From NCBI GenBank assembly GCA_030448265.1, contig JAUJNG010000005.1, forward strand, positions 1 through 64,000: 64,000 nt of DNA. The letters run 5' to 3'. A model generated the notes under the pieces. It worked only from the letters and a program-made list of their open reading frames with translations. It ran no database searches and had not been told where the DNA came from. The stretch is from Abditibacterium sp. Its GTDB lineage: Bacteria; Armatimonadota; Abditibacteriia; Abditibacteriales; Abditibacteriaceae. Of the stretch, positions 17,923-26,719 are shown in pieces. Every line of letters begins with the position of its first letter. The first letter of the stretch is position 1. A program made the position numbers and the translations under genes.

Positions 17923-18504
17923 ATGACCTGGATACTGGCCCAGCGCGCTCAAACCCGCGACGCCTCGCTGCGTTTCACGCGCGCTCTCGAACTTTTGGGC
18001 GAAGACGCCGCGACGGCGCGCATCGCGGGCATTTACGCGCTCGAAAGCCTGGCGCGCGGCGGCGAAGTGAGGCTGCGCGGCGCGATTATCGAAGTGCTGT
18101 CGGCGTTCGTGCGGCGGCGCGCGCGCTGGGAAATCGGCTTCCCGCCCGTCGAGCGCACCGCCGCCGACGTTCAGGCCGCGCTCACCGCGCTGGGCCGCGC
18201 CCCGCAGGACGATCTGGGAGCCGACCGACCGCTCGATTTGCACGGCATCGCGCTGCGCGAGGCGTATCTGCCGCTCTGCCATTTCGAGCGCGCCTTTCTC
18301 TACGACTGCGATTTCGAAGGCGCCCTTCTTGTCGGCGCGCATCTGCGCGGCGCGTGGCTGGCGCGCGCCAATTTGAAGCGCGCCAATCTCGATGGAGCCG
18401 ATTTGCGCGGCGCCGATTTATCGGGCGCGCGCGGCCTGACGGCGGACTCGATGGGGGGCGTAATCTGGGACGCCGACACGCGCTGGCCCGATTTTTCACC
18501 GTAA
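17923..18504 (+). CDS. Pentapeptide-repeat protein, short paralogue
   Basis: The 193-residue protein is a clear paralogue of the preceding gene. It has the helical segment SLRFTRALELLGEDAATARI followed by YALESLARGG and a region ending in LDLHGIALREAYL, then pentapeptide repeats (CDFEGALLVGAHLRGAWLAR, ANLDGADLRGADLSGA). The membrane helices of the paralogue are absent. The ATG at 17923 lies directly after an inverted repeat, so the repeat may have replaced the original 5' end or promoter. The TTG at 17890 in the track lies within the repeat. It would be cytoplasmic. Whether it is expressed alone or by read-through from the upstream gene is unknown. Confidence 0.78.
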   Translation: MTWILAQRAQTRDASLRFTRALELLGEDAATARIAGIYALESLARGGEVRLRGAIIEVLSAFVRRRARWEIGFPPVERTAADVQAALTALGRAPQDDLGADRPLDLHGIALREAYLPLCHFERAFLYDCDFEGALLVGAHLRGAWLARANLKRANLDGADLRGADLSGARGLTADSMGGVIWDADTRWPDFSP

Positions 18505-18505
18505 G

Positions 18506-18661
18506 AGTTCGCTCGACTGAAGTCGGCGCTATGGGCACCTTCGGTGCTAACTTTCGGCCTGCGCCGAAACCATCCAGTTTGGTTCCCGCGAAGGCGGGAA
18601 GGGAGCGAACTTGTTCGCGGGGCACCCTCTGGGTCAGCGCCGACTTCAGTCGAGCGAACTA
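18506..18661. repeat. Inverted repeat family C, copy 2
   Basis: The outer arms AGTTCGCTCGACTGAAGTCG and complement are as in copy 1. Inside are TTTCGGCCTGCGCCGAAA and a GCGAACTTGTTCGC palindrome in different positions from copy 1, so the interior has been rearranged while the outer arms are kept. Confidence 0.92.
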
Positions 18662-18738
18662 CAGGGATTGAAACGGAAATTTATCGCAGCGCCGCGATAT
18701 TGCGCGCAACTCGCACGCATCTCGCAGTTCCAGAAGTT

Positions 18739-18864
18739 ATGCCTTCCCCTACCCCTAAAAAATCTTTCTCCACCAAATGGTTTCTCGTCGCGACTGCCGT
18801 CTCGTTTGTGGCCGGAATCGCCAAAGTCGTTCTCGCCAAGCGTTTGAGCGGCAAGAGCGAATAA
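18739..18864 (+). CDS. Small single-pass membrane protein
   Basis: A 41-residue ORF with a charged N-terminus (PKKSFSTK), one hydrophobic helix (WFLVATAVSFVAGIAKVVLA) and a basic tail. The in-frame ATG at 18739 cuts off an N-terminus that would otherwise be translated from an inverted repeat. There is no recognised family. The hydrophobic profile supports a real small membrane protein, but length and position alone cannot prove it. Confidence 0.45.
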   Translation: MPSPTPKKSFSTKWFLVATAVSFVAGIAKVVLAKRLSGKSE

Positions 18865-18893
18865 AAGCGACTTCCTCGCTTTTCCGCAGCATT

Positions 18894-19145
18894 TCAGTTG
18901 CGGTCGGGCCGCCCGCGCTGCGCCGGATGCACGTCGCGCAGCGCCGCCAGAGTTCGTTTCAAGCGCCGCACCAACACCCAAACCAGCGCCCCAACCACCA
19001 GCAGCAAGCCGAGGTGCCACGCCCCGTGAAGGCTTTGGTCGTTTCGCAGCGCCGCCTGGCGCGCCAGAAACCACACCCAGATCAGCACGAACGACCCAAA
19101 AAGCACCGCCGTTTCCCATTTCGGCACACTCGTCGATTCTTTCAT
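18894..19145 (-). CDS. Small two-helix membrane protein
   Basis: The 83-residue protein has two predicted membrane helices (TAVLFGSFVLIWVWFLA and LGLLLVVGALVWVLV) and a basic C-terminus. Its ATG overlaps the last bases of the upstream MoaD-MoaE gene by four bases, a translationally coupled arrangement that argues it is real. I do not recognise the family. A link to molybdenum cofactor metabolism is suggested only by the coupling. Confidence 0.6.
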   Translation of the reverse strand: MKESTSVPKWETAVLFGSFVLIWVWFLARQAALRNDQSLHGAWHLGLLLVVGALVWVLVRRLKRTLAALRDVHPAQRGRPDRN

Positions 19146-19855
19146 TTGTCAGCCTCCGTTTTTGAACCGGCGCTGCCTTCGACCCACCAAAAACCATCGC
19201 GCGCGGTTTCACGTTTCCAGACCGGAACCCGCTTTTTGAGTTCCTCGATCACATAGCGGCACGCCTCGAAACTTTCGCCGCGATGCGCGGTCGCCACCGC
19301 AATCGCCACGCTCGCCTCGCCCACGCCCAACCGCCCCACGCGATGCGTGAGCGCCACTGCCGCGTCCCATTTCGTGCCCGCTTCGAGCGCGATTTTTTGC
19401 ATTTCGCGACGCGCCATCGGCGCATAGGCTTCATAGTCGAGAAATTCGATGTCGTCGCGCACCTGTCCCTCCAAATCGCGCGAACTTTCGCGCACCACGC
19501 CCAAAAACGTGCAAATCGCGCCCGCCTTGCCGCCAATTTCAGCCTGAACCGCGCGCACCACTTCATCGAGCGACAGTTCGCGCTCCACAACCGCGACAAA
19601 CGGCGATTGCGCGCCGCCCGAAACCGGCGGAATGAGCGCGATTTCATCGCCATCGCGCACGATTTGGCCGTTCGAGGCGTATTCTTCGTTCACAGCGACG
19701 CGGCAGTGCGGCAGCCACTTTTTCATATCGGGAAACTCGCGCGCGACGGCGTCGAGCAACTGCGCGACGGTTGCATTCTCTGGAATTTCGATTGCGATTT
19801 GCGAAGTTTTCGCGGCGTCTTTGAGCGAAGCGAAAAGTTGAATGGGAACTGTCAT
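19142..19855 (-). CDS. MoaD-MoaE fusion, molybdopterin synthase
   Basis: Molybdopterin synthase adds the dithiolene sulfurs to precursor Z (cPMP). Here its small and large subunits are one 237-residue chain. Residues 1-82 are MoaD-like (beta-grasp, IQLFASLKDAAKTSQIAIEI) and end in PPVSGG, the di-glycine that carries the thiocarboxylate. Residues 85-230 are MoaE-like (GAICTFLGVVRESSR, LDYEAYAPMARREM, VAVATAHRGE, KKRVPVWKRE). The same order is known in mycobacterial MoaX, where cleavage after the di-glycine is needed. A similar processing step is inferred here. The ATG at 19855 overlaps the stop of the HxlR gene. No other cofactor gene is in the window. Confidence 0.88.
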   Translation of the reverse strand: MTVPIQLFASLKDAAKTSQIAIEIPENATVAQLLDAVAREFPDMKKWLPHCRVAVNEEYASNGQIVRDGDEIALIPPVSGGAQSPFVAVVERELSLDEVVRAVQAEIGGKAGAICTFLGVVRESSRDLEGQVRDDIEFLDYEAYAPMARREMQKIALEAGTKWDAAVALTHRVGRLGVGEASVAIAVATAHRGESFEACRYVIEELKKRVPVWKRETARDGFWWVEGSAGSKTEADK

Positions 19856-20274
19856 TCTGGGTAGGAATCGAGCGCGAACTGGCATTTCTCGGTGCCGGCG
19901 ATGCCTTCGCCCCACGCGCTCATGAGGCGCAGAATCGGCACCAGTTCGTGGCCGCGCGGCGTGAGCGAATACTCCACTTTGGGCGGCACCTGCGCGAAAA
20001 CCTCGCGGTGAACCACGCCGTCGCGTTCGAGTTCGCGCAGTTGCGTGGTCAGCGAGCGCTGCGCCAGCAGGGGAAACGCCCTTTGCAGCGCGCCAAAACG
20101 CTGCGGCTCGCGCGCCAGCTCATACAAAATCGCGCCTTTCCAGCGCCCGCCTAAAACATCGAGCGTGGCCTCGACGGGGCAGCGATAGCGCGTGTCGCGC
20201 CAGGCTTCGCGGCTCATGTCGGTCGCTTTCTGGGGCGCTTCGAGCGGCCCTGGGATGGTCTGCGTGTTGATCAT
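19852..20274 (-). CDS. HxlR-family transcriptional regulator
   Basis: A winged helix-turn-helix protein of 140 residues. The family signature is complete: CPVEATLDVLGGRWKGAILYEL with the lone cysteine (often redox or thiol sensitive), then RFGALQRAFPLLAQRSLTTQLRELERDG (recognition helix) and the wing YSLTPRGHEL. It is divergent from an SDR gene 147 bases away, the classical layout for HxlR control of a neighbouring oxidoreductase. It is coupled to moaD-moaE by an ATGA overlap, so it may also govern that gene. Confidence 0.9.
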   Translation of the reverse strand: MINTQTIPGPLEAPQKATDMSREAWRDTRYRCPVEATLDVLGGRWKGAILYELAREPQRFGALQRAFPLLAQRSLTTQLRELERDGVVHREVFAQVPPKVEYSLTPRGHELVPILRLMSAWGEGIAGTEKCQFALDSYPE

Positions 20275-20421
20275 TTGGACTCCTTTGCGGATGTTGAGAC
20301 GACCTGGGCCGTCATGGTGCCAATTTTCTCCCCTACTGCTTTTATTTTCCCTTCTACCGCGCGACGCGCCGCGCGGCGTAACTCATTGGGCGTTCCAACG
20401 GACGCACGGAGAAAAATCACC

Positions 20422-21168
20422 ATGAATTCCTTTGAACTGAACGGGAAAATCGCGCTCGTGACGGGCGCTTCTCGCGGCATCGGAGCCGCCGTCGCCCTCA
20501 AACTCGCCCAGCGCGGCGCCCTCGTCGCCGTGAACTACAACCAGAGCCGCGATGCCGCTCACGCCGTTGTGGCCGAGATCGAAAAGGCGGGAGGCCGCGC
20601 TACCGCCATTGGGGCCGACATCGCGCACGACGATGCGCCCGAAACCCTGATTTCCGGCGTGGAGCGGGCTTTTGGCGGCCTCGATATTCTGGTCAACAAC
20701 GCCGGAATGATCCAGACGGCGCCCCTGGCCGACATCACGCGCGCCGAGTTCGACGCGCAGTTCGCCACCAACGTGCGCGGGCTGTTGTTTCTCACCCAGC
20801 GAGCCGCGCAGAGTTTGAACGACGGCGGGCGCATCATCAACATTTCCAGCGTCGCGGCGGCGGGCAAATTTCCGACTTACACCACCTACGCCGCGACCAA
20901 AGCCGCCGTTCACGCCTTCACCAACGTGTGGGCGCGCGAACTCGGCAGTCGCGGCATCACCGTGAATTCGGTGAGTCCTGGCCCCGTTGAAACCGAAATG
21001 ATGTGGCAGGTCAACGATGCCCAGGCGGTCGCGGCGATGGCGGGAATGTCGCCCCTGAACCGCGTCGGGCAACCTGACGACATCGCCGAAATCGTCGCCT
21101 TTCTCGCCTCGGACGCCGCGCGCTGGATCACCTCGCGCGATATCATTTCCGACGGCGGCCTGCTTTAA
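20422..21168 (+). CDS. SDR-family NAD(P)-dependent oxidoreductase
   Basis: A classical short-chain dehydrogenase of 248 residues. It has the cofactor motif TGASRGIG near residue 14, NNAG near 90, the catalytic serine in INISSVA near 140, and YAATK with the tyrosine and lysine near 155-159. The C-terminal ITSRDIISDGGLL closes the fold, where most homologues have a G at the equivalent of SR. The ATG at 20422 follows GGAGAAAA. The longer ORF from 20275 crosses the shared promoter region and is rejected. Substrate unknown. The HxlR gene on the other strand is the likely regulator. Confidence 0.9.
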   Translation: MNSFELNGKIALVTGASRGIGAAVALKLAQRGALVAVNYNQSRDAAHAVVAEIEKAGGRATAIGADIAHDDAPETLISGVERAFGGLDILVNNAGMIQTAPLADITRAEFDAQFATNVRGLLFLTQRAAQSLNDGGRIINISSVAAAGKFPTYTTYAATKAAVHAFTNVWARELGSRGITVNSVSPGPVETEMMWQVNDAQAVAAMAGMSPLNRVGQPDDIAEIVAFLASDAARWITSRDIISDGGLL

Positions 21169-21204
21169 AACGCGCCAGCGCAAGGGTTGGCAGAGGCATG
21201 ATTT

Positions 21205-21391
21205 TGTCACTTAATGTGTGAGTTATTGTGGAGCGTGAGGGCCTGTCATTCCGAGGAGGCACGACGAGGAATCAGCCGCAGTTTCGGGTCACTTGGGCCG
21301 AAATGAGTGGAGATTGTGACTGATTCCTCGTCGTGCCTCCTCGGAATGACAGGATCTCACGCTCCACAACAACTCGCACTTTGCGTGGTTT
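21205..21391. repeat. Inverted repeat family B, copy 4
   Basis: A full-length copy: outer CACTTAATGTGTGAG paired with CTCGCACTTTGCGTGG, middle TTGTGGAGCGTGAG paired with CTCACGCTCCACAA, and core TGTCATTCCGAGGAGGCACG. It lies between convergent SDR and helicase genes and occupies nearly all of the 241-base gap. Confidence 0.92.
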
Positions 21392-21409
21392 TATTCTGTC
21401 CCTGCCACT

Positions 21410-23668
21410 CTAAATCCCACTCACGAACAAACTCAACTTTTCCAGTTCGCTCGTCACTTCGGCATCGGGCAGCGAGGCGAGAAACGTTTTGCCATACGGT
21501 TTCGTTTTCACGCGCGGGTCTAAAATCGCCACGACGCCCCGATCTTCCTGAGTGCGAATCAAGCGGCCAAAACCCTGTCGAAACATCATCACGGCCTGGG
21601 GGACTTGATATTCGTTGAAGGCGTCGCGCCCGCGCTTTTTGATGGTTTCGACGCGCGCCTGAACCAGTGGCTCATCGGGCACGGCGAAGGGTAGTTTGAG
21701 AATGACGACGCACGAAAGGCTTTCGCCTGGCACATCGACGCCCTGCCAGAAACTCGTCGTGCCCACCAGAACTGAGGAAATATCGCTGCGAAACTCGCTG
21801 AGCAACTGTCCGCGCGCCATGCCGCCCTGTTTGAGAATGCGAATGCGCGCCGGCATCACTTTTTCCAGAAAGCGCGCGGTTTGATCGACCATGCGGAAAC
21901 TGGTGCAGAGAATAAAGGCGCGTCCATCGGTGCGCTTGACGACTTCGGCGGCGCGCTTGACGGCGGCTTCTTCCCAGAAGGTGACGTTGGTGGTTGGCTC
22001 GGGCAAATCCTGCGCGACGTAAACCAGGGCGTTTTTGCGAAAGTTGAAGGGACTGCCCAGCGTCAGAGTCCGCACTGCCGCTTCCGAGGCGGGAGTTTTC
22101 GAGGAGGAAGGAGGAAGGAGGGAGGAGGGAAGTTTGGCACCGTCGCTTTCATGCGTTTGCGCTTCGTTTGCTTCCTCCCTCCTCCCCCCTCCCTCCTCCC
22201 CACCTGATAATCCCAGGCGTTCGATGAGAAAATCGAAGCTGCCGCCGGTCGTCATGGTCGCTGAAGTCAAAATGACGGGGCGGAACTGGTCGAAAAGCGA
22301 GGCGCGCATCGCCCCCGCGACTTCGATGGGCGCGCCGTGCAGACTGAGGCGCGGCACACGCGCCGCTTTGCCAGGGCCGTCGGGCAGGCGCGGCACGCTC
22401 GCAGCCCAGTAAACATATCCGGCGCGGCTCTGTTCGAGGATTTCGCGGCTCGCTTTTCTCATCTCGGCGCAGCGATTGATGAAACCGTCGATTTCCTTGA
22501 GAAGGGTTTCGTCCTGCGCGCCCTCCGCCTCGCGCCGCGCTTGCTTGAGAATGCTTTCGAGGCGTTCGAGCGGCTCGTTCATCTCGTTGGAAAGCAGATT
22601 GGAGCGCGTGATGCGAATGTTATTGGTGCGATTCGGCTCGAAGCGCACCGCGAGCTGCAAATTCTCGAAAAAACGCGCGACGGCTTCGCGCGCTTCACTG
22701 GCGGCGTCGTGAAGCTGCGCTTCGAGTTCGGCGCGATGGGGAATCTTCGAGGCGCTCAGAATGGTGCGGCTGGAGCGGCGGCTGGCCAAAAGTTCGATGA
22801 GTTTGGCGGCGCCGAGGTTGGAGATTTCGATGCCCAGGTAGCTCGCCGCGACATCTTCGGCGCCGTGCGCTTCGTCAATCACCAGCGCATCGAAGGCGGG
22901 CAAAACGCCGCCCGCGTTGCCTCCCGCCGCGATGTGGGCGAATAAAAGATGGTGATTGGCGACCAGAATTTGCGCCTTTTCCTGTTCGCGGCGCGCTTTG
23001 TAATAAAACGACTGGTCGTAGAGCGAACAGTTGCGTCCCAGGCACAAATCCGACTCGCGGTTGAGCTGGCTCCATAATCCTGGCAACGGTTCGAAGGGCA
23101 AATCGAGGTTGCGGCCCGTGGGCGATTTTCCGGCGAATTTCTGGATGTCGGCGAGTTGTTTGACCTCTTTTTCCGACGCGAACAATCCCGCCACCTGCGC
23201 TTTGGCGAGGCGGCGCGGGCAAACGTAGTTGCCGGTTCCCAGGCAGAGCGCGAACTTGATGTCCTGTCCGAAATGACGCTTGAACATCTCGCGCAAAAAC
23301 GGCAGATCGCGCTCGACGAGCTGCTGCTGAAGAGCCTTGGTGCCCGTCGCGATCAAAACGCGCTTTTTGTTTTCAATCGCCCAGAGCAGAAACGGCACGA
23401 GATAGGCGTAAGATTTTCCGGTTCCGGTTCCGGCTTCGACTAAAAGGTGAGTTTCGTCGCGGATGGCGCCCGCGATGCTCTGCGCCATTTCGAGTTGTTC
23501 GCCGCGCGCTTCGAAAGGCCGGTTTTGCGCTGCCATCGTCTTGGCCAGAAACCCGCCCGCGCCGAAAATGCGCTTGAGCTGCGCTTTATCGAGGTCTTGC
23601 CGGCGGACTTTGGCCGAATCAGGAAGAGATTCGACAGGCGGAGCAACGGGGGGAGAAACAACGGGCAC
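21410..23668 (-). CDS. DinG/XPD-type ATP-dependent DNA helicase
   Basis: A superfamily 2 iron-sulfur helicase of 752 residues, acting on DNA damage or replication intermediates. Motifs in order: Q-like RGEQLEM, Walker A EAGTGTGKSYAY near residue 79, a FeS domain with cysteines in NYVCPRRL and SDLCLGRNCSLY, and the DEAH box VIDEAHGAEDVA near 264. Later come GTTSFWQGVDVPG and the terminal QGFGRLIRT. The start is GTG 23668. Around residues 492-530 a Gly/Glu-Ser/Pro-rich stretch (GGEEGGGRREE and LPSSLLPPSSSK) is encoded by an inverted repeat lying in frame. It falls between conserved helicase blocks, so the protein may tolerate it as a disordered loop. Confidence 0.9.
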   Translation of the reverse strand: MPVVSPPVAPPVESLPDSAKVRRQDLDKAQLKRIFGAGGFLAKTMAAQNRPFEARGEQLEMAQSIAGAIRDETHLLVEAGTGTGKSYAYLVPFLLWAIENKKRVLIATGTKALQQQLVERDLPFLREMFKRHFGQDIKFALCLGTGNYVCPRRLAKAQVAGLFASEKEVKQLADIQKFAGKSPTGRNLDLPFEPLPGLWSQLNRESDLCLGRNCSLYDQSFYYKARREQEKAQILVANHHLLFAHIAAGGNAGGVLPAFDALVIDEAHGAEDVAASYLGIEISNLGAAKLIELLASRRSSRTILSASKIPHRAELEAQLHDAASEAREAVARFFENLQLAVRFEPNRTNNIRITRSNLLSNEMNEPLERLESILKQARREAEGAQDETLLKEIDGFINRCAEMRKASREILEQSRAGYVYWAASVPRLPDGPGKAARVPRLSLHGAPIEVAGAMRASLFDQFRPVILTSATMTTGGSFDFLIERLGLSGGEEGGGRREEANEAQTHESDGAKLPSSLLPPSSSKTPASEAAVRTLTLGSPFNFRKNALVYVAQDLPEPTTNVTFWEEAAVKRAAEVVKRTDGRAFILCTSFRMVDQTARFLEKVMPARIRILKQGGMARGQLLSEFRSDISSVLVGTTSFWQGVDVPGESLSCVVILKLPFAVPDEPLVQARVETIKKRGRDAFNEYQVPQAVMMFRQGFGRLIRTQEDRGVVAILDPRVKTKPYGKTFLASLPDAEVTSELEKLSLFVSGI
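22101..22200. repeat. Purine-rich inverted repeat inside the helicase gene
   Basis: Arms of about 30 bases made of GGAGGAAGGAGG-like repeats pair with a CCTCCTTCC-type arm, with a roughly 40-base centre. The reading frame passes through unbroken. No other copy of this sequence was seen. Confidence 0.8.
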
Positions 23669-23847
23669 ACCGATATTTTACCTGTTCGAGGCGCCTCAAA
23701 CGGGCGAAAAATTCCCGTGTCAATGCGCTTGCGGCGCTGGATTGAGGCCGCGGTTTGACGCGCTCAGGACATAGCCCCAGATGAAATGCGGTCTCATTAC
23801 AGATAGAATTTTGGTCACAACCTCCGTTTTTTCCGTTTTTCTCACTT

Positions 23848-25402
23848 ATGAATTCATTCACCCGCCGCCGTCTCCTGGGACTTGGCGCCGCCGCGATGGG
23901 CGCCTCCTTGCTGTCAACTTCCGCGCTGGCCCAGACCAACGCCCCGCGCGCCAATGCCCCGCGTCAGAACATTTTGCTTATCACCGCCGACGATCTGGGA
24001 ATGCAACTCGGCTGCTACGGCGACAAAACCGTGCCCACGCCCAACATCGACGCCCTCGCCAATGGGGGCACGCGCTTCGACCGTGGCTATGTGACGCAGG
24101 CTTCCTGCTCTCCTCGCGCGCCTCGCTTTTAACGGGATATTATCCGCACCAAAACGGGCAGTGGGGACTGGCCTACAAAATTCGGGCTACGCGCTCAAAG
24201 ACGGCATCCCGACGCTGCCGCAAGTGCTGCGCGAGGCGGGTTATTTCAACGGCATCATGGGCAAACTGCACATCCAGCCCGCCGAAAAATTTCCGTGGCA
24301 CTGGGAGCGCTCGCCCGACGCTCTGGTCGATGGCCAGCCCACCACAGCCGCGATGGATACGCTCGACCCGAAGACGGTGACGGCGGAAACTCGCAATTTT
24401 TTGCAGAGCGCCAAAGCCGGCAACCGGCCCTTTTTCCTGATGGCGAATCTCTTCGATCCGCACCGGCGCTTTATCAACCAGCACAAGGGATTTCCGGTCG
24501 TTCCGGTGCGCGCCGCCGACGTGAAACCGCTTTCCTTTCAACTGGTGGACACGCCCGACCTGCGCGAACAAATCGCCGGTTATTACAACGGCATCGCGCG
24601 CCTCGACGCTTCTCTGGGCGCGCTGCTGGGCGAACTGCAAGCCTCCGGCCTGGCCGAAAACACTCTCATCGTCTTCGTCAGCGACAACGGGCCGCCTTTC
24701 GCGCGCGGCAAAGTCACCGCCTACGAAGCCGGAACGCACGTGCCGTTTCTGATTAAGCGTCCTGGCGCCAACCCTGTGAGGACGACCAATGAACTGACCT
24801 CAGCCGTCGATTTAATGCCGACGTTTTTGCAGGCTGCGGGTCTTCCGGTTCCCGCCGAACTGCCAGGGCGTTCGCTCAATCCGATGCTGGGAGGCGCCCG
24901 CGTCGAGCCGCGTCCCTACCTGTTCACCGAATACACCAGCCACGTCACCTTTCACTTTTATCCGCGCCGCACCGTGACCGACGGGCGCTATAAATTGGTC
25001 GTCAACCTGCTGCCCAACCGCGCCAACCCCGCTCCCGAAGGCGAGGGCGACGGCGCCTACCAAAGCGCCCTGCAACTCTTCGCACCCCAGACAACCCAGC
25101 GCAAAGGCTGGGACACTTTCGCTCGCCCAGGCGCCGAAGAGTTCTACGACTTGCAAAATGATGCCGACGAGTGGAACAATCTCGCCGGAGCGCCCGCCAT
25201 CGCCGGCCACCAGAAGCGGCTGCGCGATGTGCTGCAAACCTGGCGCGAAGAAACCAAAGATCCGTTTCTGGACAAGACTTTTCTGGCTGCCGAAGAAACT
25301 AAACACTTCGCCAAACTTGATCAAGACCCCGCGCCTTACAAAGCCTTCGTGGAAAAGCAGCGCTCAAATGCACTGCCCGCAGATCGTGCCTCGGCACGTT
25401 GA
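23848..25402 (+). pseudogene. Sulfatase (alkaline phosphatase superfamily), two frameshifts
   Basis: The N-terminus has a twin-arginine signal ([18 protein letters not shown]) and a metal-binding strand ([18 protein letters not shown]). The formylglycine motif CSPSR can be read only by restoring a base near 24112, where the first frame ends. A second shift near 24180 leads into LQNSGYALKDG and the rest (FFLMANLFDPHRRF, VFVSDNGPPFARGK, YLFTEYTSH). The frame order fits two single-base losses in short homopolymers. If intact, this would be an exported Cys-type sulfatase of about 517 residues cleaving a sulfate ester. The substrate is unknown. The 413-residue ORF from 24161 is only its C-terminal part. 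Confidence 0.8.
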
Positions 25403-25427
25403 GAATGCGACGAATAGAGTTTTTTAT

Positions 25428-25602
25428 CGCTCGAAGTGCGACGGCTCAACCTCCCCTGCACCATCCTTCATAAGGAGGGGAAACCACACTATAACTGTCT
25501 CCATCTCACTCGAACGTCCAAGTGAAGTGGAAGCCATTGCGCGCTCGATTCCCCTCCTTACGAAGGAGGGGGCGGGGAGGTTGAGCCGTCGCACTTCGAG
25601 CG
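25428..25602. repeat. Long inverted repeat, single copy
   Basis: The arms CGCTCGAAGTGCGACGGCTC AACCTCCCC and complement enclose a second inner pair (CCTTCATAAGGAGGGGAA and TTCCCCTCCTTACGAAGG) and a roughly 75-base centre. It fills the 227-base gap between the convergent sulfatase and epimerase genes. Confidence 0.9.
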
Positions 25603-25629
25603 AGGTCATCTCCCAGAGCCGACAAACCC

Positions 25630-26620
25630 TTAACCCACAAAATAGCGCGCATACCACTTCGCCGTTTCCTGCAAGCCGTCAAAAAATGGGATTTGCGGCT
25701 TCCAGCTCAAAACCCGTTCCGCTTTGGATATATCCAGGTATTTGACCGAGTTCACCTTCGGCCCCGTAATGTGCGGCGCTTCGGGAATGCTCTGGCCGTT
25801 CGCCGCGTTCCAGGCGCGCGCGGCTTCTGAGACGACGAAACGCAGTTCGAGCGGCGCACCGCCGCCAAAGTTGAAAGCCTCGCCGCGCACGTCGTCCTCG
25901 TCAAGGCGCTCGGCGACGCGCAGATAAGCCGCAATCATGTCGCGCACATGGAGCATTTCGAGGATGTTGGTGCCATCGGTGCCGTCGATGAGGCCCGCTT
26001 CGCCGCGCGAAAAACGGCGCATGCTCTGCGGGATGATGCGCGAAAAATTGAGGTCGCCAGGGCCGTAGGTGTTCATCCAGCGGCAACTCGCGGCGCGCAG
26101 GCCGTAAATTTTGGCGTAGCAGCGCACCGCGAGATCGGCGGCGGCTTTGGTGGGCGCGTAGATGTTGCCCGCCACGAGCGCCGGTTCGTCTTCCCCAATG
26201 GCCGTCGTCGCGTTGGTCGCGCGCGTAATAGGCGCCCGATGACGCGAAAACTAATTTCGGCGCATTTTTGTGGCCGCGTATGGCTTCGAGCACGTTGTAG
26301 GTGCCGATGATGTTGGCATGGGCGGTTTCGAGCGGCAGGGCGTTGGAAATCGACACGATGGGCTGCGCCGCGAGCAGAAAAATCGTCTCCACCGGCCAGC
26401 GTTGCAGGATGAGGCGCAGGTTGGGCAGATCGAGGATGTCGCCGGTGATGAAATCGATTTTGGGGAGCGTGCCTGAGGTGTGGAGCCACGAATCGCGCGG
26501 CAAAAACTTGTCGAGGCCGATGACGCGCGCGCCTTTTTGCACCAGTTGATCGCACAAATGCGCGCCGCAAAATCCCGATGCGCCCAAAACCAGCGCGCTT
26601 TGTCCATTCCAGGTGTTCAT
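25630..26620 (-). pseudogene. NAD-dependent sugar-nucleotide epimerase/dehydratase, frameshifted
   Basis: An extended SDR protein. The N-terminal half has the Rossmann motif LVLGASGFCGAHL near residue 11 and VFASSGAYY with the catalytic serine near 127-130. The C-terminal half, in another frame, has NIYAPTKAAADLA (the YxxxK pair), MNTYGPGDLNFSR and a C-terminal substrate domain. The shift lies near 26230, in a GCGCGCG run. The alternative frame gives the expected ATNATTAIGEDEPALVAG between the halves. The two-base deficit (or one-base gain) at a dinucleotide run could be an error. Closest in style to GDP-mannose/CDP-sugar dehydratases. It pairs with the related gene upstream on the same strand. 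Confidence 0.82.
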
Positions 26621-26639
26621 GGTCGAAATTTACAAAAAA

Positions 26640-26704
26640 AGCGGGGCTTGCGCCCTCTTCCAATCGAGAGAACTCAAAGATTGGAAGAGGGCGCAAGCCC
26701 CGCT
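26640..26704. repeat. Inverted repeat family G, copy 2
   Basis: The arms AGCGGGGCTTGCGCCCTCTT CCAAT and complement share the CTCTTCCAATCG inner part with the 11110 copy but differ in the outer words. It sits between the two epimerase genes. Confidence 0.9.
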
Positions 26705-26719
26705 CGTTATTTCAGGATT

